Origin: Erwinia oleae
GTDB taxonomy: Bacteria; Pseudomonadota; Gammaproteobacteria; Enterobacterales; Enterobacteriaceae
NCBI RefSeq assembly: GCF_000770305.1
Contig: NZ_JNVB01000020.1
Location: forward strand, 23,755-87,754
Length of the DNA stretch: 64,000 nucleotides
Reading direction: 5' to 3'
The notes beneath the pieces are model-generated. The model saw only the letters and a list, made by a program, of their open reading frames with translations. It did no database searches and was not told where the DNA came from. Below are positions 1 through 8,485 of this stretch, piece by piece. The position numbers and the translations under genes are program-made. How positions within the stretch are numbered: the first letter of the stretch is position 1; each line of letters begins with the position of its first letter.

Positions 1-1
1 G

Positions 2-394
2 GTAAAAGAAGGCTACATCCTGCGCGTATCGGAAGATCTGCTGCGGGTGATGGAGATGACGACCGGGCAGTTGCCGGTCACCTTCCCCATCACTACCCAG
101 GACATCACGCCTTACGGCAACGGCGTTTATCACCTGAACAGCATTCTGCAACCGTCGATTGCCACCCGCGCGCCGGTCGTCGGCGTGGCGATCACCGCCG
201 TCAGCGCCGTGCCGGGCTGCGGCACGGGCGCCAGCCACGAAGTGGATATCGCGCTGGCCACCAAATTCGCCGTGGAAGTGGCAAAAGAGTTTACCCGCGG
301 CACCTGTCAGTTCTATAACACAGAGGAGTATCAGCGCCTGCTTGATCTGTACGGTTCGCTGGCACACCTGCAAAAACGTCAGCCGGAGGCATGA
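2..394 (+). CDS. DUF1177 family protein (3' part)
   Basis: The reading frame is open from the window edge (position 2) and ends at the TGA at 392-394, so only the C-terminal ~130 residues are present. The stretch TPYGNGVYHLNSILQP and the GCGTGASHEVDIA segment are what I recall of the DUF1177 family, whose function is unknown. Its stop overlaps the AroM start by four bases (ATGA), so it is the upstream member of a translationally coupled operon with aroM-like, pepE and racemase-like genes. Related clusters often also carry a peptide transporter, which would lie off the left edge. The family assignment is from memory of the motif; there is no functional evidence. Confidence 0.75.
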   Translation, partial: VKEGYILRVSEDLLRVMEMTTGQLPVTFPITTQDITPYGNGVYHLNSILQPSIATRAPVVGVAITAVSAVPGCGTGASHEVDIALATKFAVEVAKEFTRGTCQFYNTEEYQRLLDLYGSLAHLQKRQPEA

Positions 395-1077
395 AAATGT
401 CCGTAAGCAAAATAGGCACGCTGACCATCGGCCAGGCGCCGCGCAGCGATATCACCCCAATCCTTGAGGCGGCGCTGCCTGAGCATGTCACCTGCGTTCA
501 CGCCGGCGTACTGGATGGCCTGAGCGAGGAAGAGATTGCCGCACGGTTTCCGGTACAGCAGGGCCACGGCGTGCTGACGTCGCGCCTGCTCAACGGCAGT
601 GCGGTCGTGATGGGGAAACCCGCCGTGGGCGCCGCGGTGCAGAAGAAGATTGACTGGCTGGCAGCCGAGGGCTGCCAGATTATCGCTCTGCTCTGTACCG
701 GCGAGTTTCACGGCCTCAACTGCGACGGCGCCTGGCTGATTGAACCGGATCGTATCCTGCCGCCGACGCTGAACGCGCTGGTCGGCAACCGCCGCGCCGG
801 GATCCTGGTGCCGCTGGAGTCGCAGATCGCCAGCGAGTTGACCAAGTGGAAAGGCGCGGCGGTCGCGCCGGTTTTCGCCGTCGCGTCGCCTTATACCGCT
901 ACCGAACAGCAGATCGCCGACGCCGCTCGCTCGCTGGAAGCCCAGGGTGCGGAGATCATCCTCACCGACTGTATGGGCTATACCGGCTGGCATCGGGAAA
1001 TCTGTAGCCAGCACGTTGAACTGCCGGTGGTGCTGTCAAACCAGCTGCTGGCCGATCTGCTGCGTAATATGCTCTGA
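391..1077 (+). CDS. AroM family protein
   Basis: A 228-residue protein close in length to E. coli AroM (225 aa). The N-terminal KIGTLTIGQAPRSDI and the following VHAGVLDGLSEEEI segment are typical of the AroM family (PF07302). The family resembles Asp/Glu racemase folds but has no established reaction. The protein ends close before a good Shine-Dalgarno (GAGGAGA) for pepE. The ATG at 391 overlaps the previous stop; a second ATG at 397 is an alternative start. The context (peptidase E plus racemase-like gene) suggests a role in handling unusual dipeptides or D-amino acids rather than the shikimate pathway; that is inference. Confidence 0.85.
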   Translation: MKMSVSKIGTLTIGQAPRSDITPILEAALPEHVTCVHAGVLDGLSEEEIAARFPVQQGHGVLTSRLLNGSAVVMGKPAVGAAVQKKIDWLAAEGCQIIALLCTGEFHGLNCDGAWLIEPDRILPPTLNALVGNRRAGILVPLESQIASELTKWKGAAVAPVFAVASPYTATEQQIADAARSLEAQGAEIILTDCMGYTGWHREICSQHVELPVVLSNQLLADLLRNML

Positions 1078-1086
1078 GGAGACACC

Positions 1087-1779
1087 ATGAACTTACTGCT
1101 ACTGAGCAACTCCGCGTCGCCCGGCGCAGCTTACCTGGAACATGCGGTGCCGGTTATTCGCCAGCATCTCGCACAGCGTCGCTCGGCCATTTTTATTCCC
1201 TTCGCGGGCGTGACCCAGAGCCGGGATGCGTATACCGATAAAGTGCGCCAGGCGCTGTCCGGGTTAAACCTCGACATCACCGGCGTGCATACGCTGGACG
1301 ACGCGCCGTCGGCCATTGCGCAGGCGGAGGTGATTATCGTGGGCGGCGGCAATACCTTTAACCTGCTGAAAACCTGCCGCGAGCAGGGACTGCTCGGCCC
1401 GATTGCCAGCGCGGTAAAAAGAGGCGCACTCTACGTTGGCTGGAGCGCGGGCGCTAACCTTGCCTGCCCGACCATTCGCACCACCAACGATATGCCGATT
1501 GTCGATCCGGTCGGACTGGACGCGCTCAATCTTTTTCCGCTGCAAATCAATCCGCACTTTACCAACGCGCTGCCTGCCGGGCATCAGGGCGAAACGCGCG
1601 AGCAGCGAATTCGCGAACTACTGGCGGTGTCGCCCGAGCTGGAGATTATCGGCCTGCCGGAAGGTAACTGGATTGAGGTGACAGACGACGGCGCGCGCAC
1701 CGGTGGGCCGCATCCCACGCTGCTGTTTAAAGCCAACAGCGAAGCCATCAGCCTGCCTTCGGGCCATCAACTGAGTTAA
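1087..1779 (+). CDS. pepE: Peptidase E (alpha-aspartyl dipeptidase)
   Basis: A 230-residue cytoplasmic serine peptidase of family S51, which hydrolyses dipeptides with N-terminal aspartate. The nucleophile elbow GWSAGAN places Ser120. Asp135 and His157 fall exactly where the Salmonella PepE triad (S120, D135, H157) is known, so the enzyme should be active. The N-terminal LLLLSNSA and IPFAGV segments are also typical. The gene follows aroM after 9 bases and precedes the racemase-like gene after 11 bases, in one operon. The pairing with a racemase-type protein is consistent with release and interconversion of aspartate, but this is inferred from context only. Confidence 0.93.
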   Translation: MNLLLLSNSASPGAAYLEHAVPVIRQHLAQRRSAIFIPFAGVTQSRDAYTDKVRQALSGLNLDITGVHTLDDAPSAIAQAEVIIVGGGNTFNLLKTCREQGLLGPIASAVKRGALYVGWSAGANLACPTIRTTNDMPIVDPVGLDALNLFPLQINPHFTNALPAGHQGETREQRIRELLAVSPELEIIGLPEGNWIEVTDDGARTGGPHPTLLFKANSEAISLPSGHQLS

Positions 1780-1790
1780 CAGGAGGCACC

Positions 1791-2423
1791 ATGCTGGGAA
1801 TTATTCGGGTGCTGACGCACAGCGATCCGGAGTTCGTCAACGAGCACGGCAGGCTGATCGCTGCGGCGTGGGGGATTGCGTCGGTCAGCCGCTGTATTGA
1901 CGACCAACCGCGCGGCATCTTTGATGCGCAGAGCGAAGCCGTAGCGGTGCCAAAGATCGTGGCGCTGGGCCGCGCGTTGAAAGTAGAGGGATGCCGCGCG
2001 CTGTTTCTCAGCTGCGCCGCCGATCCCGGCCTGCGCGAGTTGCGTCAGGCGGTCGCGATCCCGGTAGTCAGTGCGGGAAGCGCGTCGGCCAGCCTGGCGG
2101 CGGTGCTGAAGCGCCCGGTAGCGGTGATGGGCATCGGCGCCGATGCGCCAGCGCCGTTCAGAACGCTGCTGGGCGAAACGGTGCGTTATGCACGGCCTGA
2201 AGGCGTGCTGAACACTACCGATCTGCTGACGCCTCAGGGCCGCGAGGCGTCGCTGGCCTGCGCCGACGCGCTTTACCGTGAGGGCGCCGAGGTGATCGCG
2301 TTCTCCTGTACCGGCTTCTCCACCATCGCGCTGGCGGAGACGATCAACCAGGAGCTGGGGAAAATCGCGATTGATGCCGTCGGCGCAGCGGGGTTGTTTA
2401 TCAGCCAGCTTGCGCCGCGTTAA
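1791..2423 (+). CDS. Asp/Glu/hydantoin racemase family protein
   Basis: A 210-residue protein with the two-cysteine architecture of cofactor-independent racemases. Cys75 lies in FLSCAADPG and Cys173 in FSCTGFST, one per half of the pseudo-symmetric fold. This makes it a plausible amino-acid or hydantoin racemase; the substrate is not evident. It is the last gene of the DUF1177-aroM-pepE operon, with AGGAGG upstream of its ATG. An intrinsic terminator lies directly after the stop. The length suits the hydantoin racemase branch rather than MurI, which is longer and has other motifs. Confidence 0.82.
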   Translation: MLGIIRVLTHSDPEFVNEHGRLIAAAWGIASVSRCIDDQPRGIFDAQSEAVAVPKIVALGRALKVEGCRALFLSCAADPGLRELRQAVAIPVVSAGSASASLAAVLKRPVAVMGIGADAPAPFRTLLGETVRYARPEGVLNTTDLLTPQGREASLACADALYREGAEVIAFSCTGFSTIALAETINQELGKIAIDAVGAAGLFISQLAPR

Positions 2424-2428
2424 CGGCA

Positions 2429-2463
2429 TAAAAAAAGGCCTTCACAGGAAGGCCTTAATTTTT
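2429..2463. terminator. Bidirectional intrinsic terminator
   Basis: The 9-bp stem AAGGCCTTC (2435-2443) pairs with GAAGGCCTT (2448-2456) around a 4-nt loop. It is flanked by an A-tract on the left and a T-tract on the right. It terminates the racemase operon on + and, reading the A-tract on the other strand, treF on -. Confidence 0.9.
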
Positions 2464-4108
2464 ACCTGGTCGGCGCGGCGTCAGGGTACATCGCCAACAG
2501 GCGACGCGTGACGCCGTTAGTCCAGCCGAAGCCGTCCTGAAGCGGATATTCACCGCCGCCCGCCAGCACCGGCCCGCGTCCGGCCACGTTATACTTCTCC
2601 ACCATTTTGTGGTGCCGATGATAGGTTGCGCCCACCACCTGAAGCCAGCGCGTGGCAATCTCTTTTGCCAGCAGCTCTTCACCGTACTGGTTAAAGCCCT
2701 GAATCGCCATCCACTGCATCGGTGCCCAGCCGTTTGGACGATCCCACTGCTCGCCGGTCTCTTCCACCGTGCAAAGTATGCCGCCTGGCGCCAGTAAATG
2801 CGCACGAATCGCATCCGCCGTCTGGCTGGCCTGGCTTTCGCTCGCCATTTCAACATACAGCGGCGCAACCGAGGCGGCCGAGAACGCGCCCTTCTCCCGC
2901 TCGCGCCAGTTATAGTCACGATAAAGACCCGCCTGGACATCCCACAGGTATTTATCCACTGCGGCGCGGCGGCGAGTCGCTTTTTCACGATACAGCCCGG
3001 CCGCATCATGATCGTGAGCGTTTTCAGAAAGCCGGGCAATGGTCATTTCCAGCTTGTAGAGAAACGCGTTCAGATCGATCGGCACAATGCTGGTGGTCTG
3101 AATGCTCTCCAGCCGACCCGGCTCGCTCAGCCAGCGCGAGGAGAAGTCCCAACCGGACGCCGCGCCCGCACGCAGATCGCGATAGACTTCGCTGGACGGA
3201 CGCGCCGAATTGCGCGCGGTTTCCACATCCTCTATCCACGCCTCGTCACGCGGCGTATCGCGATCGTCCCAGTAACGGTTGAGCACTTCACCATCGGCCA
3301 TCATCACCACGTGACGGTAAGCTTCATTCGGCGTCAGCGCGTCGGTGCCGTCCATCCAGAAAGCATATTCGCTTTTGAGCTGCTTTAAATAGCGCTGTGC
3401 TTTATCAACGCCATCTTTTTCAAACAGCTCGACCATCATGGCGAACACCGGCGGCTGCGAACGGCTCAGATAATAGGTGCGGTTGCCGTTCGGGATGTGC
3501 CCGTAGGTGTCGATCATCCACGCAAAGTTGTCCGCCATGTTGGCCAGCAGATCGTGACGGCCGCTGGCGGCAAAACCCAGCATGCTGAAGTAGGAATCCC
3601 AGTAGTAGGTTTCGCCAAACCGGCCGCCCGGCACCACGTAAGGCTCCGGTAGCGGCAGCAGCGAAGAGAATTCCGAATGCTTTTCCGGCTGGCGTGTTAA
3701 TACCGGCCAGAGAGAATCAATATGCTGTTCCATACTTTTTGCCGGATCGGAAACATAGCGGCTGTCGTGCACACGCGGCAGCTCAAAATTCTCCAGCACA
3801 AAGGTCAATAAATTAAAATCTTCACGCTCGCGCTGAATATAATAGCGATAAAGAATGCGTTCCGGCTCTGCTTTTGGCGCGCAGTCTGCAAACGTTTTGC
3901 TGTCGCTAAATATTTGCGACATTTGCACCGCTTCAAACAGATCCTGATAACGGTCTGAGGGCGTCAGAATATCCGATGCGGGCAGGCCGCGAATCGTCTC
4001 CGGCTGCGGCTCGACCGCGGCTTCCGGGCCAGACTCATAGTCGTGATACCAGGTTTCAAATTCAGTGTGATTTGGGTCAACAATCAGGTCGTTTTGATTA
4101 AAAGTGAT
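2462..4108 (-). CDS. treF: Cytoplasmic trehalase (GH37)
   Basis: Hydrolyses trehalose to two glucose molecules in the cytosol. GH37 signatures are present: [15 protein letters not shown] near the first third, and [14 protein letters not shown] and [16 protein letters not shown] near the C-terminus. There is no signal peptide, so TreF rather than periplasmic TreA. The frame is open to 4216, but the only ATGs upstream lie in or before a likely promoter whose -10 is at 4170-4175. A strong AGGAGG (4113-4118 on the minus strand) is followed 4 nt later by an ATC codon (4106-4108). Starting there gives 548 residues, against 549 for E. coli TreF. No ATG, GTG or TTG lies at the right distance, so the start is chosen by length and Shine-Dalgarno and may be an AUC codon. 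Identity as trehalase is certain; the start is not. Confidence 0.93.
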   Translation of the reverse strand: MTFNQNDLIVDPNHTEFETWYHDYESGPEAAVEPQPETIRGLPASDILTPSDRYQDLFEAVQMSQIFSDSKTFADCAPKAEPERILYRYYIQREREDFNLLTFVLENFELPRVHDSRYVSDPAKSMEQHIDSLWPVLTRQPEKHSEFSSLLPLPEPYVVPGGRFGETYYWDSYFSMLGFAASGRHDLLANMADNFAWMIDTYGHIPNGNRTYYLSRSQPPVFAMMVELFEKDGVDKAQRYLKQLKSEYAFWMDGTDALTPNEAYRHVVMMADGEVLNRYWDDRDTPRDEAWIEDVETARNSARPSSEVYRDLRAGAASGWDFSSRWLSEPGRLESIQTTSIVPIDLNAFLYKLEMTIARLSENAHDHDAAGLYREKATRRRAAVDKYLWDVQAGLYRDYNWREREKGAFSAASVAPLYVEMASESQASQTADAIRAHLLAPGGILCTVEETGEQWDRPNGWAPMQWMAIQGFNQYGEELLAKEIATRWLQVVGATYHRHHKMVEKYNVAGRGPVLAGGGEYPLQDGFGWTNGVTRRLLAMYPDAAPTR

Positions 4109-4164
4109 AAAGCCTCCTGATGCCAATCTGAATCGACAGTGCGTTGTGTGCTGTTTAAAGAAGC

Positions 4165-4197
4165 CGGTCATTATAATACGCACATAATACAACGCAA
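4165..4197 (-). promoter_or_regulatory. Likely sigma-70 promoter of treF
   Basis: Reading on the minus strand: -35 TTGCGT (4192-4197), 16-bp spacer, and a perfect -10 TATAAT (4170-4175). Transcription would begin near 4163, leaving a leader of about 50 nt before the AGGAGG that precedes treF. It argues against the upstream ATG codons that open the longer reading frame. Confidence 0.6.
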
Positions 4198-4450
4198 CCC
4201 GCCCTGTTATTTCCACCCATAAAAGGATATTTCAAAAAATAAATACAACCGTTTGCGCGCACTATTTTGGGGATATATTTGACTTAACGTTCATTTTGTA
4301 AAGCTTGCTTGACGTTTATTTAAAATAATATTCAGAGCATTCCCGTTACGAATAATTCTCTTTATTATTTATCATCAACATTTACTTAGCCTGCCGCGCT
4401 CATTAAGATTAAGCCAGACGCTTCGCACACACTGAGGAAATGCGGCAATC

Positions 4451-5347
4451 ATGAGCGATGTTGAAAACCTGCACGCGATGGTTGTTTTCGCAAAGGTGGT
4501 GGAAACGCGCAGCTTCACCGACGCGGCAAAGGCGCTGGGCCTCTCCAAATCGGCAGTCAGCAAGGAGATCGCCGCGTTGGAAATCCGGCTTGGCGCAAAA
4601 CTGCTTCAGCGCACCACCCGCCGTACAGAGGTGACCGGGGTCGGCATGACCTGGTATCAGTACTGTGCGCGCATTCTCAGCGAGGTCAAAAGCGCCGATC
4701 TGTTCATCCGTCAATATCACGAGGAGCCTACCGGCAGCCTGCGCGTGGTGGCGCCCGTCACCTTTGGCTGTCAGTGTATTGTGCCGGTACTCAACCAGTT
4801 CGTCAGCGCCAACCTGCACGTCAGCGTGGATTTGGATCTTACCGATCGCCCGGTCAATCTGCTGGAAGACAACGTGGACGTGGCGATTGTTATCCGCCGC
4901 GATCTGCCTGAACATGACCACTATAAGCCGCTGGTGGATATCAGCTGGGGCCTGTACGCCGCCCCTGACTACCTTGCGCGCTTCCCGACCATCGGCAGGC
5001 CGGAAGAGTTAACGCGTCATGATTTTATTCTGTTTCGCGGGCCGGCTCATACCCTCTCTTTACCTTTTCGTCGCGATAAACAGCGGCGAAATATTGACGT
5101 TCGCAGCCGCTTTCGCGCCAACAACAGCATGGCGCTGGTAAATTCCGCCGTGGCGCAGACCGGTATCGCCTATCTTCCTGACTATGTGGCGCAGGAGGCG
5201 GTAAAAACGGGCGCGTTGAGCAGAGTGCTACCGGAATGGGAAATGGATATCTATAAATCGTGGATGCTATATAAGCACGAAAGCTACATTTCGCCGCGAG
5301 TGCGGTTGTTTATCGAGGCGCTTCAGCGAGCGGTACGGCAGGATTAA
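4451..5347 (+). CDS. LysR family transcriptional regulator
   Basis: A 298-residue LysR-type regulator. The N-terminal winged helix-turn-helix is clear (FTDAAKALGLSKSAVSKEI, about residues 22-40), followed by a periplasmic-binding-protein-like effector domain from about residue 90. It belongs to the large CrgA/AaeR-type branch by general look. It stands alone between treF (divergent) and the YrdC-like gene (convergent), so no target can be assigned beyond possible autoregulation. The 230 bases upstream are AT-rich and would hold its promoter. Confidence 0.9.
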   Translation: MSDVENLHAMVVFAKVVETRSFTDAAKALGLSKSAVSKEIAALEIRLGAKLLQRTTRRTEVTGVGMTWYQYCARILSEVKSADLFIRQYHEEPTGSLRVVAPVTFGCQCIVPVLNQFVSANLHVSVDLDLTDRPVNLLEDNVDVAIVIRRDLPEHDHYKPLVDISWGLYAAPDYLARFPTIGRPEELTRHDFILFRGPAHTLSLPFRRDKQRRNIDVRSRFRANNSMALVNSAVAQTGIAYLPDYVAQEAVKTGALSRVLPEWEMDIYKSWMLYKHESYISPRVRLFIEALQRAVRQD

Positions 5348-5348
5348 G

Positions 5349-5370
5349 CGGGCGGCAAGAATACCGCCCG
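5349..5370. terminator. Hairpin between convergent genes
   Basis: CGGGCGG (5349-5355) pairs with CCGCCCG (5364-5370) between the converging LysR and YrdC-like genes. No clear T-run on either side, so termination strength is uncertain. Confidence 0.45.
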
Positions 5371-5380
5371 GCAAACAGTA

Positions 5381-6163
5381 TCAGTAGTAGTTACCGTGAC
5401 GGTAATCCCAGGTGGTAAAGGTGTCAGACAGCATCGACATAATTTTATCGACATCCAGCCCTTTGCGGATCAGCACCGGACAAGGCGTGATATTGCGCTC
5501 GCCTTTCTGCTCCGGCACCAGTTTGCCGCTCTCATCCACCATCGCCACCATTACGCCCTGCTCGTAGCGGGTTTTATCAGTTTCGTTCGGCTGAATAGAT
5601 TTCACGTAGTCATTGGCTTCAATAATCAGGTCGGCCTGCGATTCGATACGCTCGCCGATGCCTTCCACCAGGCCACGGTTGCCCTTGCCTGACGGGTTGG
5701 CCGAGCTGGCAAACGCGAATTTACCGTGGTTTTCCCACAGCTCTTTCGCCAGTTTTTCGCCGGGGATGCCAAACTTGATCACAAAGCAGCTGGTCTGGCG
5801 GCCGTCCATCATCAACGCTTTTGAACCGTCGTCCGGAATGCGCGCCACGGCCTCTTCTTTCCACGGCAGAATGCAGCCCAACAGCACGTCTTTGTCCCAG
5901 TGCTGCTGATAAAGCGATTCAATTTCCGGATTCAACTGCGCCAGCTCTTTCAGCTGCGTCAGGGAGCCACACAGCACCACGCCCGGCTTGTTGCGGTTAC
6001 GCTGCTTGGCATCAAACTTGCGCTCCAGCCCTTTAGCGTCAGAGGTCATGATGATATAGCCGACCTTGGTCGGACAGACGATCATGCCGCCATCAGCAGA
6101 GAGAATGTTAACCGCTTCCGGCTGCAAGTCGCCGTTCCAGTGAATCGTTTTGTTGCTCATCAT
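5381..6163 (-). CDS. YrdC/Sua5/YciO-like protein
   Basis: A 260-residue protein with the YrdC fold: an N-terminal CPTKVGYIIMTSD segment matches the family's PTDTVYGL-type nucleotide-binding strand, and SSANPSGKGN matches the conserved SxNxSG loop. True TsaC/YrdC and Sua5 make threonylcarbamoyl-AMP for tRNA t6A. Here the first motif is altered (KVGY for DTVYG) and the tail is long, so this is more likely a paralogue of unknown substrate than the essential tRNA enzyme. It is monocistronic. Either of the first two methionines (6163 or 6160) could be the start. Confidence 0.75.
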   Translation of the reverse strand: MMSNKTIHWNGDLQPEAVNILSADGGMIVCPTKVGYIIMTSDAKGLERKFDAKQRNRNKPGVVLCGSLTQLKELAQLNPEIESLYQQHWDKDVLLGCILPWKEEAVARIPDDGSKALMMDGRQTSCFVIKFGIPGEKLAKELWENHGKFAFASSANPSGKGNRGLVEGIGERIESQADLIIEANDYVKSIQPNETDKTRYEQGVMVAMVDESGKLVPEQKGERNITPCPVLIRKGLDVDKIMSMLSDTFTTWDYRHGNYY

Positions 6164-6313
6164 CGCACCTGCCTGGTTCAGAAAAGGAAAGTCGGTTGTC
6201 GTTGCGTTCAGCCGCAGCGAAACCTGTTGCTGACCATCCTAACGCAAGTGCAATATTACACAACAGTTGTGGCACAACCACCCTGATTGTTTCTTATGAG
6301 AAACAGTAATTGA

Positions 6314-6342
6314 CTGTTGCGCGTTTCTGTTCCGCGCAACAG
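6314..6342. terminator. Hairpin downstream of the PRISE-type reductase
   Basis: CTGTTGCGCG (6314-6323) pairs perfectly with CGCGCAACAG (6333-6342) across a 9-nt loop, just beyond the stop of the minus-strand reductase. The poor T-run makes it a likely but not ideal terminator. Confidence 0.5.
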
Positions 6343-6349
6343 ATGAGCA

Positions 6350-7417
6350 TCAGGCGGGGATCAGTTTTTCCGCTTTCAGCCGTTCAAAAAGATCGATAAA
6401 GGCATCGCGGGTGCACTGGTAGCCGGTGAAGCCCGCTTTACGGCTCTTGCTGATGTCAGTAAAGACCTCCATCGGCCGCCCCAGATCGGCATCGGTGTGC
6501 CACCATGAAACCAGACGGCTGATGTCGGACTCTTTCAGGCCGAACTGCTGCGCAATCTTCTGCCACTGCGCGGGCGCATCGTCCATTCGCCCTTCCAGCG
6601 GCTGTACCTCGTCCGGAAACGGCGCGGCTTCGATGCCGAAGTAGTCGGCAATTTCGCCCCACATCCATTTCCAGCGGAAAACGTCGCCGTTAACCACATT
6701 GTAATCCTGATTTTGTGCGGAAGGCGTGGTCGCGGCCCATTCCAACTGCTGCGCCAGCACGCGCGCATCGGTCATGTCCGTTACGCCTTCCCACTGCGCT
6801 TTTGAACCAGGGAACACAAACGGCTGCCCGGTTTGTTTGCACAGGCGGGCATAGACCGCCAGCGTCTGCCCCATGTTCATCGCATTACCCAGCGCAAAGC
6901 CGATAATGGTGTGCGGACGATGCACGCTCCAGCTGTAGCCATACTTTTCTGCCCCGGCGAAGACTTCGTCTTCCTGGGCATAGTAAAAGTTGTCTACCGG
7001 CTGGCGTCCCTGCTCTTCGCGAAACGGCGTCACAGGCACTTCGCCTTTACCATAGGCGTCAAACGGGCCGAGATAGTGTTTCAGACCGGTGACCAGCGCA
7101 ACGTGTCCGCCTTTCAGGCCGTCGCCCAGCGCGTCAATAACATGACGCACCATGGCGCCATTGACGCGAATATTCTCTTTTTCGTTTTCCTGGCGCGCCC
7201 AGGCGCTGAAAAAGACCTTATCGACTTTCACCTCGTTGAGCGCCGACGCGACCGACGCCGCATCGGTTAAATCTGCCGTCAGCGCCTGACATCCTTCCGG
7301 CACGGCGGTGCGGCCGCGCGAAAGGCCGAATACCTGCCAGCCGTCGTGGTTGAGTTTTTCTGCCAGCGCCGCGCCGATAACGCCGCTGACGCCAACAATA
7401 AGTGCGCGTGGTTGCAT
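6350..7417 (-). CDS. PRISE-like SDR family oxidoreductase
   Basis: An atypical NAD(P)-dependent short-chain reductase of the progesterone 5-beta-reductase/iridoid synthase-like (PRISE, VEP1) group. It has an N-terminal Rossmann motif GVSGVIG and the NFYYAQED motif characteristic of that group. These enzymes reduce activated C=C bonds in enones. The start at 7417 (MQPRALIVG) gives 355 residues and is preceded by GGAGAG at good distance; a longer frame starting at 7435 lacks this. It is divergent from a LysR gene with a palindromic box between them, so regulation by that LysR is likely. The natural substrate is unknown. Confidence 0.85.
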   Translation of the reverse strand: MQPRALIVGVSGVIGAALAEKLNHDGWQVFGLSRGRTAVPEGCQALTADLTDAASVASALNEVKVDKVFFSAWARQENEKENIRVNGAMVRHVIDALGDGLKGGHVALVTGLKHYLGPFDAYGKGEVPVTPFREEQGRQPVDNFYYAQEDEVFAGAEKYGYSWSVHRPHTIIGFALGNAMNMGQTLAVYARLCKQTGQPFVFPGSKAQWEGVTDMTDARVLAQQLEWAATTPSAQNQDYNVVNGDVFRWKWMWGEIADYFGIEAAPFPDEVQPLEGRMDDAPAQWQKIAQQFGLKESDISRLVSWWHTDADLGRPMEVFTDISKSRKAGFTGYQCTRDAFIDLFERLKAEKLIPA

Positions 7418-7484
7418 AATTTCTCTCCATTTCAAGTAACAGCCCCAGTCTGGCAGAGAATAAAAGTCTTATCTCAGGTATAAA

Positions 7485-7501
7485 TTCACATAATTTGTGA
7501 A
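7485..7501. promoter_or_regulatory. LysR-type binding box (TTCACA-N5-TGTGAA)
   Basis: A perfect interrupted dyad, TTCACA (7485-7490) and TGTGAA (7496-7501), lies in the 99-base gap between the divergent reductase and LysR genes. It has the T-N11-A layout of LysR-type operators and sits just upstream of the regulator start, as expected for autoregulation plus control of the reductase. A cAMP-CRP site would need a 6-base spacer, so CRP is less likely. Confidence 0.6.
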
Positions 7502-7516
7502 AAAGAGTCATTAATC

Positions 7517-8422
7517 ATGCAGAGTCAGGATCGTTTGAAAGGCATTTCGCCCTTTGTCGCCACAGCTGAACACGGCAGCTTTACCGCCGCCGCCGCGTAT
7601 CTGCACCTGACGCCTTCCGCCGTCAGTAAAAGCATTGCGCGGCTGGAGGCGCGGCTCGGTTCACTGCTTTTTGAACGCACTACCCGCAGCCTGACGCTGA
7701 CGGACGCGGGCCAGGCCTTCTATGAAACCTGCACGCGGGTGCTCAATGAGCTGCTGGAAGCGGAGTCGGTACTGGCGGCGCAGCGCACCATGCCGTCCGG
7801 CAGGCTGCGCATCGCCGTGCCTCATACTTTTGGCCGTATGCGCGTGATGCCGTTGCTTACCCCTTTTTGTCAGCAAAACCCGGATATCCAGCTCAATCTT
7901 GCCTTCTCGGATCGTTTTGTGGACGTGTTTGAAGAAGGCGTGGATATTGCGATACGCATCGGCGGCCCGACGGCGTATCCGCCTTCGCTGGCCTGGCGGT
8001 ATCTCGGCGACGAGCAGCTGATTTTTTGCGCGGCGCCGCACTATCTGGCACAGCACGGCACGCCGCAGGATCTTGACGCCCTGAATGAACACCGGGCCAT
8101 TGTTTACGATCGCGTGGACGGCAGCGCCAGTCCGTGGCGGCTGCCGCTGCCGGATGGGCGCACAGTAACGCGTAACGTTTCGCACCGCATGGCGCTGGGC
8201 GACGGCGAGGCGCAAATGATGGCCGTGTCCGCCGGACTTGGCGTGGCGCAAATGGCCACCTGGATGATCGAGAAAGAACTCCAGCGTGGCGAGCTGGTGC
8301 AGATCCTGCCGGAGGTGGCGGTCAGCGGCCTGCCGCTGTGTCTGGTCTGGCCGCGCAGGAAACAACTGACGCCAAAAGTTAATGCGTTGCTGAACACCCT
8401 GGAAGCATTGCGAATCGCCTGA
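7517..8422 (+). CDS. LysR family transcriptional regulator
   Basis: A 301-residue LysR-type regulator with an N-terminal helix-turn-helix (FTAAAAYLHLTPSAVSKSI) and an effector-binding domain containing typical strands such as GRLRIAVPHTFG. It is divergently transcribed from the PRISE-like reductase. The shared intergenic region holds a palindromic T-N11-A box, so the reductase is its probable target. No effector can be inferred. Confidence 0.9.
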   Translation: MQSQDRLKGISPFVATAEHGSFTAAAAYLHLTPSAVSKSIARLEARLGSLLFERTTRSLTLTDAGQAFYETCTRVLNELLEAESVLAAQRTMPSGRLRIAVPHTFGRMRVMPLLTPFCQQNPDIQLNLAFSDRFVDVFEEGVDIAIRIGGPTAYPPSLAWRYLGDEQLIFCAAPHYLAQHGTPQDLDALNEHRAIVYDRVDGSASPWRLPLPDGRTVTRNVSHRMALGDGEAQMMAVSAGLGVAQMATWMIEKELQRGELVQILPEVAVSGLPLCLVWPRRKQLTPKVNALLNTLEALRIA

Positions 8423-8428
8423 TCCTGC

Positions 8429-8473
8429 TTGTTGCATCTGTTCATTTGAACTAAAATAAACATCAAATGAACA
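8429..8473 (+). promoter_or_regulatory. Promoter and operator of the Xre/RES toxin-antitoxin pair
   Basis: A perfect 11-bp inverted repeat, TGTTCATTTGA (8439-8449) and TCAAATGAACA (8463-8473), is separated by 13 bases. It brackets a putative promoter: -35 TTGTTG (8429-8434), 17-bp spacer, -10 TAAAAT (8452-8457). The antitoxin Shine-Dalgarno follows directly. This is the expected layout for autorepression by the antitoxin or the antitoxin-toxin complex. Confidence 0.75.
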
Positions 8474-8485
8474 CGAGGAGGTTTT

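Noticed and set aside
379..1014. A 211-codon minus-strand open frame
   Set aside because: It is the shadow of the AroM-family gene; the product is Arg/Gln-rich with no recognisable motif.
7485..7501. Reading the TTCACA/TGTGAA dyad as a CRP or FNR site
   Set aside because: The spacer is 5 bases and the half-site order is TCACA...TGTGA, the reverse of the CRP core, so a LysR-type operator explains it better.
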